The notes under the pieces are model-generated. The model did not search any database, was not told the DNA's origin, and was given only the letters and a program-made list of their open reading frames with translations. A DNA stretch of 64,000 nucleotides from Pseudomonas hefeiensis (lineage in GTDB: Bacteria > Pseudomonadota > Gammaproteobacteria > Pseudomonadales > Pseudomonadaceae). Made by a program: the position numbers and the translations under genes. Every line of letters begins with the position of its first letter. Position 1 is the first letter of the stretch. Shown piece after piece: positions 1-8,839 of this stretch. Location: assembly GCF_030687835.1 (NCBI RefSeq), contig NZ_CP117449.1, positions 6,205,001-6,269,000 on the forward strand, read 5' to 3'.

Positions 1-231
1 TACAGATGACGCTGCCTGTTTGACCTCTGAGTCTATCGGGAAAAGCTTCCTGTCCGGTATATGGCAGGACGCTCGGACGGCTCAGCCAGATGAATCAGGC
101 CTGACGGCCACAAGTGCCGTCAGCTGGCCTTGCTGCGAAACTCTCTGCGCCTCCTTCGAGCGGCACAGCTGGACGGATCTGGACGGCAAGTCGGTATCAC
201 TCACCTTGTCGGTTGGCGCACTCGACATAAC
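1..231. other. Island interior downstream of ginD, no recognisable gene
   Basis: This stretch lies beyond the end of the recombinase operon, inside the integrated island, which runs off the window. No reading frame here looks like a known protein and the short open frames lack a convincing ribosome site. An 8-bp inverted repeat, CTGACGGC (101-108) and GCCGTCAG (116-123) with a 7-nt loop, could be a transcription-ending hairpin for the gin operon, but there is no T-run on the minus-strand side. Confidence 0.4.
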
Positions 232-654
232 CTAGGTGAACACAATAGGAGCCGAGCCTTTGCCTGCATTGCCGTCTTCTTTGATTTTTGATGTCAGAAG
301 TAGGATTCTGTCATTTGCTATCAAAAGCTTGGACAGCAGTAGGTCGCGTTCTTCTCGAAGGGAGTCCAGTTGGAGCATTGCATCCGCTAGCTGGGATTCA
401 AAATGTGGATCCTTCTCCTCCGCAATCACCACCTTTGTGGACGTGCCCGTCGTTGTGGAGGCCTTCATTACAATCCAAGCCTGGATGTCTGCGACAAGCT
501 TAGGATATCGAGACTTCCTCAAGGCAGAAGGGTCTCTACCGGCCTCCCTAGCAACGTTATTCTGAGAGACCGGGCTGCCGGGTGGAAGGATCAGGGTGTT
601 TCCATACTTAAGCCTCTCGAAGGACGCACTGAAACCAAGCTCCGCCTTACCCAT
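232..654 (-). CDS. ginD: GinD-like small helical protein of the GInt recombination module
   Basis: About 140 residues. The N-terminal half has a helix-turn-helix-like segment (VSQNNVAREAGRDPSALRKS) as in small DNA-binding partners of Tn554-type recombinases (TnpC). The C-terminal half is a predicted coiled coil rich in L, E and R (LDSLREERDLLLSKLL). It is the last gene of the operon and overlaps the end of ginC. I chose the ATG at 654 because a GGAG lies 8 nt upstream; the earlier starts at 660 and 687 have poor spacing. In the GInt family (known) the small fourth protein is required for integration and excision together with the three recombinases. Here the role is inferred from operon position, size and the HTH plus coiled-coil layout. 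Confidence 0.75.
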   Translation of the reverse strand: MGKAELGFSASFERLKYGNTLILPPGSPVSQNNVAREAGRDPSALRKSRYPKLVADIQAWIVMKASTTTGTSTKVVIAEEKDPHFESQLADAMLQLDSLREERDLLLSKLLIANDRILLLTSKIKEDGNAGKGSAPIVFT

Positions 655-2731
655 TATCATCACTCCGGAGAGTTTTGAGGGCTGCATCTATAGCCTTAAT
701 TTGGAACTCCATGGAAATATAATCCAAATCACCTGACTTGAAATCAACGAGGCGAGAAGTTAGTTCATCTTTAAGAGCGACTAATACAGCAACTTTACGT
801 TTATCCCCCAGACCCTCTGCGCAGGTACCGCAATCGCCTACAAAAGTAATTCCACCTGATGAACAATAGCCTTTTTTCAAACATATACCGAAGAATGTTT
901 CTCGGATCGAAAAAGACCTTGTGTCGGCAGTCTCGCCCAGGTCTTTGATGTCGGTCAAATCTACGAATTCGATGAGCTTCGCTTTATGCTCCTGACCATA
1001 GACAGAAACAAAATGATTTTCTTTAAGGCCCACAGCAGTTCTTGATAAACTTGCAACAATTTCAGCCATTAAGCCCTTACGCATTTCAGCGCTAAGATTG
1101 CTCTGAAAATTTGATATATAATAGCGAGTCATCGATGTATCCCGGTGTTTCGCTTGATACTGAGTTGATGACCTGCTTACCCCAGATTCAGTGGCGTCTA
1201 TCAGTAGCGTACGTCTCAGCTGATGAAGAGCAAAAGGCCAAATATTGCCAACGGCAAATTCTTGTATGTCCAATGACGGGGTATACTTTTTGGCCAACAG
1301 GAAGTCTTCTTCAGTAATAGTGAGCACTCTTGTATCAAAAAGGTTAGGGCATACCCCCTGCCAGCCATTGTAGGAAAAATCCTTACAGAGTTCGACGCTC
1401 TTATCTAATGCTTCACCCCTAGCACGGCCCCAAGGCTCATAAGCACGTAGGAGCAGAAGAGGGTTGAGCATATCGGCGCCTACGACATCGCCCCGATTAA
1501 AAATTTTTGCGCACCTCAATCTCATTGCTGAAACGGCACCCAGCGCCTTTACGACCTCACCACTATATTCATCAGTTACCCAAAGAGCATTGGGGTCATT
1601 GATTGTCTTTGATGTGCCGCCACAAAGAAAGTAAGCCTTACCTAGAACTTCATCATCATCTGAAATAAAGCAGTTTGCTCTCAACTTAGAAAGCTCGCCT
1701 CTTCGCATGCCGGAATAGTTAGCAAGATAGAGCAAGCCCACATAAGAAACAGCGGTCAAATACGATGAAAAAATTCTCGCCCCATCTTGAGAGATAATCG
1801 TATCAAGATCTCTCCCAAAAGGCACCATCCACTTTCTCAATAACGGAGACAATCTATAGAAAGTAGAATAATGGTGAAAGGTTAAATACCTATGGCCATC
1901 TTTACCCAATGGCTTGATATTATGCGTGTCGCTGGTGACGCGCCCCTTAACCCGCTTTCGCTTATAATCAGACCCTTCGTAAAGATCGATCAAACGGTTT
2001 TGGAGCCTATCTAGCCGCTCTGATGATGAGATGAAATCATCCATAAACTCCTTAAGCCGATCTTTCTGGTAATTCCAAATCCGCCATGGAATACATGGCG
2101 TTTGTTGAAACTCTACTGGCTCAAGCATTCGCTGCACCAAGGTGCTCTCCCACGGCGCCAAAAAATAAAAGCCTAAGCGACCACGTCCAACATACAAAAC
2201 GGCAATGAGCTGAAGCATAACGCTAGCGCGACGGTGAAGCCCGAACACCTTGCAGGCCTGATCCTCATTCATTGGGGCTTTAAGCACATCCACGTTATGC
2301 GAAGTCATTATGACGAAAAGGGCACGAAACTGCTTGTAGTAGTAGCTGTAAGTCTCAATCGAGATCGAGTGCCCACGGTTAATCCACAAGTACGCCATAA
2401 CCATCTTAAACGCTTTCCATCCCGAAGCAGAAATTTCCCCCTTCGCTGAATTTGAAAGCCTATAAAAATAGAAGTTTTTTATTGTTCCAGACACACTTGA
2501 AAAATCCCATCGATCTTGACTATAAGTGACAAGCACCTGATCCTGTCCCGTGGACTCGTCCTTTTTGACCAAAATAGGATAGTCGTTATCTAGCGGAAAC
2601 TTGAGCCCTGCCCCCAAGCCTTGTAATGCTTCCAGACTCTCCAGACCTTCCGAGCTTTCTGGGCTCTCTAGGCTTTCTAGGCTTTCTAGGCTTTCAAGAC
2701 CATTGAACAACTCAGGATCCAACGCGCTCAT
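647..2731 (-). CDS. ginC: GinC-like large tyrosine recombinase
   Basis: About 694 residues from the ATG at 2731, which overlaps the ginB stop by 4 bp (ATGA), implying translational coupling. An upstream in-frame ATG at 2830 would overlap ginB by about 100 bp and is less likely. The C-terminal half has the full tyrosine-recombinase set: SGMRRGEL (Arg about 343), HQLRR (His 503, Arg 506), KHRDTSMTRYY (His 529, Tyr 537/538). After the catalytic domain come four cysteines (about 617, 623, 634, 637) that could bind metal. The N-terminus carries a low-complexity LES repeat coded by a 9-bp tandem repeat. In GInt elements all three recombinases are needed for movement. The gene is AT-richer than the flanking chromosome. 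Confidence 0.85.
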   Translation of the reverse strand: MSALDPELFNGLESLESLESLESPESSEGLESLEALQGLGAGLKFPLDNDYPILVKKDESTGQDQVLVTYSQDRWDFSSVSGTIKNFYFYRLSNSAKGEISASGWKAFKMVMAYLWINRGHSISIETYSYYYKQFRALFVIMTSHNVDVLKAPMNEDQACKVFGLHRRASVMLQLIAVLYVGRGRLGFYFLAPWESTLVQRMLEPVEFQQTPCIPWRIWNYQKDRLKEFMDDFISSSERLDRLQNRLIDLYEGSDYKRKRVKGRVTSDTHNIKPLGKDGHRYLTFHHYSTFYRLSPLLRKWMVPFGRDLDTIISQDGARIFSSYLTAVSYVGLLYLANYSGMRRGELSKLRANCFISDDDEVLGKAYFLCGGTSKTINDPNALWVTDEYSGEVVKALGAVSAMRLRCAKIFNRGDVVGADMLNPLLLLRAYEPWGRARGEALDKSVELCKDFSYNGWQGVCPNLFDTRVLTITEEDFLLAKKYTPSLDIQEFAVGNIWPFALHQLRRTLLIDATESGVSRSSTQYQAKHRDTSMTRYYISNFQSNLSAEMRKGLMAEIVASLSRTAVGLKENHFVSVYGQEHKAKLIEFVDLTDIKDLGETADTRSFSIRETFFGICLKKGYCSSGGITFVGDCGTCAEGLGDKRKVAVLVALKDELTSRLVDFKSGDLDYISMEFQIKAIDAALKTLRSDDNG

Positions 2732-4362
2732 AAACTGGCCACGTCTAACAAATGAATAAAGCCGCTCCACCGAGGGTGGTAATTTCCCATCTGCGTCTGC
2801 TGCGCAGCTTTTGTTAACCATCCCGCACATTTCTTTCCAGCGGTCTCAAACGCGCCAATGATTTGGTCAAGGCGACTTATTGCAGAATCCAACCCAGAAA
2901 CATCCGCATTACTGCGCAGGGAAACTAACTTTTCACGCTCGCGTAAAATCTTATAAGAAAGAATAGACCATATATAAGAATATGTTTTTATGCCTTTGTA
3001 ACTAATACAGAAAATGCAAAGATTCGGATTGACGCAATTTGGCTTCTCAAAAGCCGCAGGTAACTCTTTTACAGGAATAGGCTGGCCAGTACATTCTCCC
3101 ACGAGTGCAGCGCGCTTAGCCTTTGCACTATTTCTATAGTAGTTCGACCACTCAGTGGTCGCTGCCTGGTGGTTTGGGCGCTCATAATATCTACCGAAAG
3201 TTTCCAAATCATGCTGGCCTATCTCAGCGGCGAGGGCGGGATCACCTGCTTTTCGGGCTAACCAGTTCTGCCGGGTTTTCCGGAGCTCTCCCGCTATAAC
3301 AAACGGACGCTCCAGCTTCTTCATCAAACGAATTAGTGAACGAGGGTTAGGATTGTCGCTAACAGTTCTTCCGGCCTGTGGCAACTTACCGAATAACAGG
3401 TTGGTATGTTCGCTGATGCCCAGCGCTTTTCTGAACGCAAGAAAATCCAAGAAATAAGGCTTATACTCACCGTAAGCCGTGAATATAACTTCGCCTTGTT
3501 TTCGGCCTTTGTATGTGCGCGCTTCAAAACTGGCACCAACTGTGTAGAACTTTAGCTCCTGAAATTTGAGCCCTGCAGCGTCCGACAAGTTCATGGACGT
3601 CTGACTTATAAATAACATCAATTCAGTTTCCACTCGGACATTATATAAGGCATACCGAACTCTTAAACTTACATTTGCAAGCTTATCAGCCAGTAATTGT
3701 TCATGCTGAGTTAGGCCACTGTACAGCATTATCTCCTGACCATTTGACATCTTAAGCTGCGCTGGCAGAGGTCGCTGAAATGCTTCGATTCCTAAGCAGT
3801 TACGAATATCCATCAAGTCATCGATAAAGCGCTTAGCACTGCCAAGGTTTTGCTTATCTATTTGGGGGAATGCATTTTTTTTGCTAGGGGCCGTTAGCCC
3901 AGCATTTAATACAAAAAATTCCCGGCCCAGGCCTGTAGCGTTTCCGAGCAACGTCGCCATGCCACTAGCTTTCCCGTAACAGCCGTCCTCTTTAGCATCA
4001 CCGCTATTAACACTTTTATAGAGGCTTTTGACCCATCCACAATATAGGCTGCAAGCATTTGCCTTGGTTGGGTCGATACCTAGTCCGTCACTGTACATAT
4101 AAAAAGCCCGTACACGAGACACACCGCCTTCCAAAGTTCTGGGACTACCCCCTGATGAAACAATCCCGTTCAATTCCGAGTGAAGGGCGTAGACGAGCGG
4201 GATGCGTGCAGTCACCACGAGCCCAAGGACGTTACCCAGACGATATTCTTCAAATTTCTTTGTATGGCAGCCAGCGCCATTCACGTAAAGGCAAGACCTC
4301 AACGTCAGTGGGATTCGCTCCTCCCCATAAACCACACCGTCAAATTCAAGATCGTCTATCAT
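2728..4362 (-). CDS. ginB: GinB-like tyrosine recombinase, first catalytic Arg not evident
   Basis: 544 residues; the ATG at 4362 overlaps the ginA stop by 4 bp. The C-terminal part has the second-half catalytic motif ELRKTRQNW (Arg 361/364) and QHDLETFGRYY (His 384, Tyr 392/393). At the place where the first catalytic arginine normally sits, the sequence reads SQTSMNLSDAAGL (about 254-264), with no arginine. A cysteine cluster (443, 449, 452) follows the catalytic core, resembling the one in ginC. It lies in the middle of a tandem recombinase trio, as in GInt islands and Tn554-like elements. It may have an architectural rather than strand-cleaving role (inference from the missing residue). 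Confidence 0.83.
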   Translation of the reverse strand: MIDDLEFDGVVYGEERIPLTLRSCLYVNGAGCHTKKFEEYRLGNVLGLVVTARIPLVYALHSELNGIVSSGGSPRTLEGGVSRVRAFYMYSDGLGIDPTKANACSLYCGWVKSLYKSVNSGDAKEDGCYGKASGMATLLGNATGLGREFFVLNAGLTAPSKKNAFPQIDKQNLGSAKRFIDDLMDIRNCLGIEAFQRPLPAQLKMSNGQEIMLYSGLTQHEQLLADKLANVSLRVRYALYNVRVETELMLFISQTSMNLSDAAGLKFQELKFYTVGASFEARTYKGRKQGEVIFTAYGEYKPYFLDFLAFRKALGISEHTNLLFGKLPQAGRTVSDNPNPRSLIRLMKKLERPFVIAGELRKTRQNWLARKAGDPALAAEIGQHDLETFGRYYERPNHQAATTEWSNYYRNSAKAKRAALVGECTGQPIPVKELPAAFEKPNCVNPNLCIFCISYKGIKTYSYIWSILSYKILREREKLVSLRSNADVSGLDSAISRLDQIIGAFETAGKKCAGWLTKAAQQTQMGNYHPRWSGFIHLLDVASL

Positions 4363-5690
4363 TTACTGCGCTCGTTATATCTGCCCATCATTGCTGCAGT
4401 GTATTCATTGGCATATTTGGCTTTGATTTTTGAATTTTGCAGAAACCTAACGTATTTCATTGTGGTTTCGACGTCTTTATGGAGAAGACAGTCCCTTGCG
4501 AAGCTCAAGATATCTGACAGTGGTATGCTGGGTTCGCATTCCATCCCACACTGAACTATCGCCACACCGAAGGTTGCACGAGCTCGATGAAAGTGAAAAT
4601 CATCGAAGTTCAAACCCATCTTCCTCGCCTTTTCTTTTGCCGCAAAAACAAGAGAGTTTATGGCGCTGCGATCAGTATCCGAACGACGACCGTAGGAGTT
4701 TCCATTTTTTGTTATGAATAACAGCTCGCCACAATCCTCAGATGCTCTATTTTCTCTAGTGATTCGCCGTATGGATTTGCAATATTCTTTCAGCTCATCT
4801 AAAAGCGCTGTGCCAATCATGACGGCCCCCTGCACCCCGAACTTAGTTGCAACAGGCGCGCCATCCACATTGGGCCCCACCTGTAACCAAGACAGCTCCG
4901 CATCAAAAAAATCAGGAGTGCCCCAGTTGACAGTATTGACTTTTAAATTACAGATCGACTCAATCCGTAGACCAGATTCAAACGCAATTCTAAGCATTAG
5001 ATATAGGTCATAACTTAGATGATCGCGTGCAAAATCAATCAGCTCATTTCTATAGTCTATCGAAACTGGCATCAGCCCGCCTTCAACTCGATCTGCCGAG
5101 GCTTTGCGATTAGGAATAGCCAAGTTCGAAAAACTTACACTTACGGCTAACTCCCGGCCATATTGGTCAGGAACCTTAACTACCTTAACTCCGGTTACCT
5201 CAAAAGCAACGGCGCTAATGATCTTGTTTATCTGGGCCCATCTAAACAAGCGCAGCACGACAGACATTTTTGCGGAGACAGTTGATGGTGCTAGCTCACC
5301 GCTCTCTCTGGCGTCGATCAGGTGCTTTCTGTACCTGTTTATTGTCCTATCTGCAGGAATCAAGGGAAGATAATTCCATGGGCGCCCTTCGCTCTCTACA
5401 AATCGCATAAAAGTTATCAGGGCATAGGCCAAAGACCTTATAGACTTAATTCGTATGCCCTGAGTAGGGATGCTTTGGGCAAGAGCACCTAGCCAAAGAT
5501 TCGCCTCATCCCATAACGCGCCTGTCGACCACCGCAGGATCGGGAACCCTAGGACGACGTAATTCTTCTGCCGCTTGAGGTCATGCGCGAATGGAAGGGC
5601 GTAGGAGGCGACACCTGGAGCCACTGTGATGTGAAAAAGGGTGAGGGTAATGAACTCCACGTAAGCCACGCATTTCGAACCTTTAGCCAT
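4359..5690 (-). CDS. ginA: GinA-like tyrosine recombinase, first gene of the gin operon
   Basis: 443 residues. A complete catalytic set is visible: ESGLRIES (Arg 242), a beta-hairpin Lys near 283, FHFHRARATF (His 368, Arg 371), LLHKDVETTMKYV (His 404, Tyr 413). The N-terminal part (about 75-155) looks like a SAM-like core-binding domain. It is the promoter-proximal gene of the ABCD operon, reading away from the comM junction into the island. The ATG at 5690 has no clear Shine-Dalgarno; a GTG at codon 11 is an alternative, so the start is uncertain. Function is inferred from the recombinase motifs and from the gene order matching GInt islands. Confidence 0.83.
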   Translation of the reverse strand: MAKGSKCVAYVEFITLTLFHITVAPGVASYALPFAHDLKRQKNYVVLGFPILRWSTGALWDEANLWLGALAQSIPTQGIRIKSIRSLAYALITFMRFVESEGRPWNYLPLIPADRTINRYRKHLIDARESGELAPSTVSAKMSVVLRLFRWAQINKIISAVAFEVTGVKVVKVPDQYGRELAVSVSFSNLAIPNRKASADRVEGGLMPVSIDYRNELIDFARDHLSYDLYLMLRIAFESGLRIESICNLKVNTVNWGTPDFFDAELSWLQVGPNVDGAPVATKFGVQGAVMIGTALLDELKEYCKSIRRITRENRASEDCGELLFITKNGNSYGRRSDTDRSAINSLVFAAKEKARKMGLNFDDFHFHRARATFGVAIVQCGMECEPSIPLSDILSFARDCLLHKDVETTMKYVRFLQNSKIKAKYANEYTAAMMGRYNERSK

Positions 5691-5831
5691 ATATTGACAA
5701 CGCCATACCCTTACCGTACCATTAGATTATCCGGTCTATTCTGGAGATATCTGCTCGACCAAAGAAACGTATATTTTACGCCAGATTCACTCCTCGTCAA
5801 TCTTGTAATTACCTTGACTTCTATATCAAAA

Positions 5832-6029
5832 TCAAGGGTTTGGCTTGAGAAAAGCCTGATATGCCGCTCCGCATTCCCATCTCGCATTCCCATCTTGCTG
5901 CCTTAGTACAGTAGCCATCCAAGATTCAAGTACGCGGATTTCGCTAGGCTGCTCGTCGATCCTGACGATATTTGCCCTCCACACCCCCGACCCATCTACA
6001 GAACTTCTTAGATCTGCTTGCTGGCTCAT
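5832..6029 (-). CDS. Possible small protein upstream of ginA, unknown function
   Basis: A 65-residue frame beginning MSQQADLRSS, with GAGGA 5 nt before the ATG, lies on the same strand as and 141 bp before ginA, close to the comM junction. It has no domain I recognise. It ends well before ginA, so it may be a separate short gene, an island regulator or excision factor, or a chance frame. The good ribosome site and the polar, tryptophan-containing composition are the only support. Confidence 0.35.
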   Translation of the reverse strand: MSQQADLRSSVDGSGVWRANIVRIDEQPSEIRVLESWMATVLRQQDGNARWECGAAYQAFLKPNP

Positions 6030-6150
6030 CTCGATCCTCATCTCCAGCAAAAGCCGCCAGTTATCGCAGCGACAACACTTCAGTTTGGGTCACTGGAAAT
6101 CCCTTGGGATCATCGAAACTTTATTGGTTAATTAGGGCTGGGCTGGAAGG

Positions 6151-6185
6151 TGTCCATATGGACATTTGTACTCTAGATGTCCATA
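6151..6185. promoter_or_regulatory. Dyad TGTCCATATGGACA plus third half-site next to island end
   Basis: A perfect 14-bp palindrome TGTCCATATGGACA (6151-6164) is followed by a direct third copy of the half-site TGTCCATA (6178-6185), 27 bp downstream of the first. These lie 20-50 bp inside the island from the comM junction, where recombinase arm sites or an operator for the gin promoter would be expected. The sequence is seen directly; the binding role is inference. Confidence 0.5.
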
Positions 6186-6206
6186 CCCCGGTATTGACCT
6201 GTAAAC
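6186..6206. other. Island-chromosome junction inside comM
   Basis: Reading comM backwards, its frame is intact to the Asn codon at 6204 (NLAPADLPKD). Just upstream the frame meets a TGA at 6195, and the residues expected in the family (an IT-L-NLAPADLPK context) are lost. The crossover therefore lies within about 6195-6206. The exact core cannot be set without the other end of the island or an uninterrupted comM. Confidence 0.6.
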
Positions 6207-7496
6207 CTGGCGCCGGCGGATCTGCCGAAGGACGGCGGGCGGTTTGACCTGGCGATTGCCTTGGGGATCCTGGCGGCCAGCGTGCAGGTGCCGACCCTGA
6301 TGCTGGACGATGTGGAATGCCTCGGTGAGTTGGCGTTGTCCGGCGCGGTGCGCCCGGTGCGCGGTGTGTTGCCCGCGGCGCTGGCGGCGCGCAAAGCCGG
6401 GCGTACGCTGCTGGTGCCGCGAGCGAATGCCGAGGAAGCCTGCCTGGCGTCGGGGTTGAAGGTGATCGCGGTGGATCATTTGCTCGAAGCGGTGGCGCAC
6501 TTCAACGGCCACACCCCGGTGGAACCTTATGTTTCCAACGGGTTGCTCTCGGCGAGCAAGCCCTACCCCGACCTGAATGAAGTACAAGGCCAGGTCGGGG
6601 CCAAGCGGGCATTGCTGATCGCCGCCGCGGGGGCCCATAACCTGCTGTTCAGCGGGCCACCGGGCACCGGCAAGACCTTGCTGGCGAGTCGTTTACCGGG
6701 GTTGTTGCCGCCACTGGCTGAAAGTGAAGCCCTGGAGGTCGCCGCAATTCAGTCGGTCGCCAGTTGCGTGCCGTTGAGTCATTGGCCGCAGCGCCCGTTT
6801 CGCCAGCCGCATCACTCGGCGTCCGGCCCGGCGTTGGTGGGTGGCGGCTCAAAACCGCAACCTGGGGAAATCACCCTAGCCCACCATGGCGTGCTGTTTC
6901 TCGATGAACTGCCGGAGTTCGACCGCAAGGTCCTGGAAGTCTTGAGGGAACCGCTGGAGTCCGGACACATCGTGGTTTCGCGCGCTCGTGACCGGGTGCG
7001 CTTTCCGGCGCGCTTCCAGTTGGTGGCGGCGATGAATCCCTGCCCCTGTGGATATCTTGGCGAGGCCAGCGGCCGATGCTCGTGTACGCCTGACATGGTG
7101 CAGCGCTACCGCAATAAACTCTCAGGCCCTTTACTGGACCGCATCGACCTGCACCTGACCGTCGCCCGGGAAGCCACGGCGTTGAGCCCCAAAAGCAAAC
7201 CCGGTGACAATACAGCTACCGTAGCCGAGCAGGTGGCCGAGGCCCGCGAACGCCAGCAAAAGCGCCAGGGTTGTGCCAACGCGTTCCTGGATCTGCCGGG
7301 GTTGCGTCGGCATTGCAAGTTATCCACAACCGATGAAACCTGGCTGGAAACCGCCTGCGAACGACTGACCCTTTCGCTGCGAGCGGCCCACCGCCTGCTC
7401 AAGGTCGCCCGCACGCTGGCTGACCTTGAGCGGGTGGATCGAATCAGCCGAGAGCACTTGGCCGAAGCATTGCAGTACCGGCCCGCGACGCCCTGA
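6204..7496 (+). pseudogene. comM: comM (yifB) 3' fragment, interrupted by the island
   Basis: ComM is a Mg-chelatase-like AAA+ helicase that promotes branch migration during natural transformation. The fragment codes for about 430 residues of a protein normally near 497, so roughly the first 68 residues are missing and should lie at the far end of the island. It keeps Walker A GPPGTGKT (from 6654), Walker B LFLDELPEF (near 6900), and the cysteine-rich CPCGYLGE...CSCTPD segment. No proper start or ribosome site is left; a TTG at 6261 could at best give a truncated product. comM is a known hotspot for genomic islands. Loss of function is inferred from the missing N-terminus. Confidence 0.9.
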
Positions 7497-7502
7497 AGGG
7501 CA

Positions 7503-8717
7503 TCATGGCTTGCTCAGGTCCACCAGCGGCGTATTTCGCACCTCGGTTTCCTGGGCGCCCTGGATTTCATCGATACGTTTGAGGGCTTTATCCACGGCGC
7601 CTTTATCCGCTAACAGGCTGTAGTGGATCTGGAACTGTTTCTGCTCTTTTGGCGCGATGGTGGGTACCAGGCCCAATGGCCGTTGATACCGGCGGTTATA
7701 AGAGAAACTGGTGCCCGGCTCCAGCCCGGTCACGTAACCCTGACCTTGGGTATCGGTGTTTTTCCACAGGGAGAACACGGGGAGCGTGCCGGTGTTGAAG
7801 CCCACCGATACACCGAGGCTACCGGCCTTGTTGTGCAGCACGGTGAGCGTGTCGCCCTTGGCATCGGCATAAGGCACGACGTTGTAGACGGTTTCGTCGT
7901 AGTCCTTGGTTGGTGCCCGGTAGGTTTGCCAATCCGCCAGATCGCCCTTGGCCTTGTCGTTGAACGGCGAGACCTGCTTGACCGGTGCCGCGAAGCGAGC
8001 CCCCTGCTCCAGGAACGGCGTACTGAAATTGCTGTGGTAGAGCGCCTGGTATTCCTTCGGATAGTCACCGTTGTTGGTCAGCGTGTCCTTGAGCGCGAAG
8101 GTCACGCTGCCGGGCTCGGTCAGCAGTTCGGTTTGTACCGAGAAATCGACTTTCTTGAAGGCTTGCTCCTTCAACTCGCCCCGCAGAGTAATCGCATAGG
8201 GCGGTTTTTCATCGATGTGCAGAGTCACTTTGTTGGCCGGGATGTTGGCGGCGCGGCCATGCAGGGTCAGCAGTTCGCCGTTGTCCATGCCGGGATGGCC
8301 GACCCATTCGTAGCCACAGCGGGTCACCAGTTCATTGAAGCCTTCGAGCCAACCCAACCCGCCGCGACCGTTGAGCTCGATGAACGACGGATTGACCACT
8401 TCCTTGACCGGCGAATCCCAGCCCATACGCACAGTCCCGACCGACGCTTGCAGCACGTTCATGCCCCGCGTCGGGACGACCGAGAGCTTCATGGTGCCGT
8501 TGTCGATATCGACGATGCTGACGCCTTCCTGTCGACCACCATGCAGAGTGCGCATCGTCACGGAAAAGGGCTTGTCGGTTTTCACGCCTAGCTGCTGGCT
8601 GGTGATTTTCCAGGGCTGAGCGGCTTTATCGGTGTCGAGCAGGACGTAATCCCAGGCCATGGCGTGGGACGTAGCGCTCAGGGCGCTGAGGGCAATGACA
8701 AGTTTGAGCGGAGTCAT
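7503..8717 (-). CDS. Secreted aldose 1-epimerase family protein (DUF4432-like)
   Basis: About 404 residues from the ATG at 8717, beginning with a signal peptide (MTPLKLVIALSALSATSHAMA). The body matches the DUF4432/galactose-mutarotase-like fold: a central GLGWLEGFNELVTRCGYEW segment, then LTLHGRAANIPANKV and a C-terminal GLEPGTSFSYNRRYQRPLG. The family binds sugars, probably as periplasmic epimerases; the substrate is unknown. It converges on the comM fragment, with 6 bp between the stops. Upstream is a long REP array rather than another gene, so it is probably a single-gene unit. Confidence 0.8.
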   Translation of the reverse strand: MTPLKLVIALSALSATSHAMAWDYVLLDTDKAAQPWKITSQQLGVKTDKPFSVTMRTLHGGRQEGVSIVDIDNGTMKLSVVPTRGMNVLQASVGTVRMGWDSPVKEVVNPSFIELNGRGGLGWLEGFNELVTRCGYEWVGHPGMDNGELLTLHGRAANIPANKVTLHIDEKPPYAITLRGELKEQAFKKVDFSVQTELLTEPGSVTFALKDTLTNNGDYPKEYQALYHSNFSTPFLEQGARFAAPVKQVSPFNDKAKGDLADWQTYRAPTKDYDETVYNVVPYADAKGDTLTVLHNKAGSLGVSVGFNTGTLPVFSLWKNTDTQGQGYVTGLEPGTSFSYNRRYQRPLGLVPTIAPKEQKQFQIHYSLLADKGAVDKALKRIDEIQGAQETEVRNTPLVDLSKP

Positions 8718-8839
8718 AGGAGCAGCCTTTTCTTGGAGTTGTGCGGTTTTTATAGACTTGAAGAAACGTTTCAGCAAGCTTAAAAACAGCGATAACCTTG
8801 AAAAAGGCAATGCTTGAACAAATTGCTTTTGCGGGGGGA

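Noticed and set aside
20..235. 71-codon frame at the left window edge
   Set aside because: No ribosome site, no recognisable similarity, and alternative frames are equally open.
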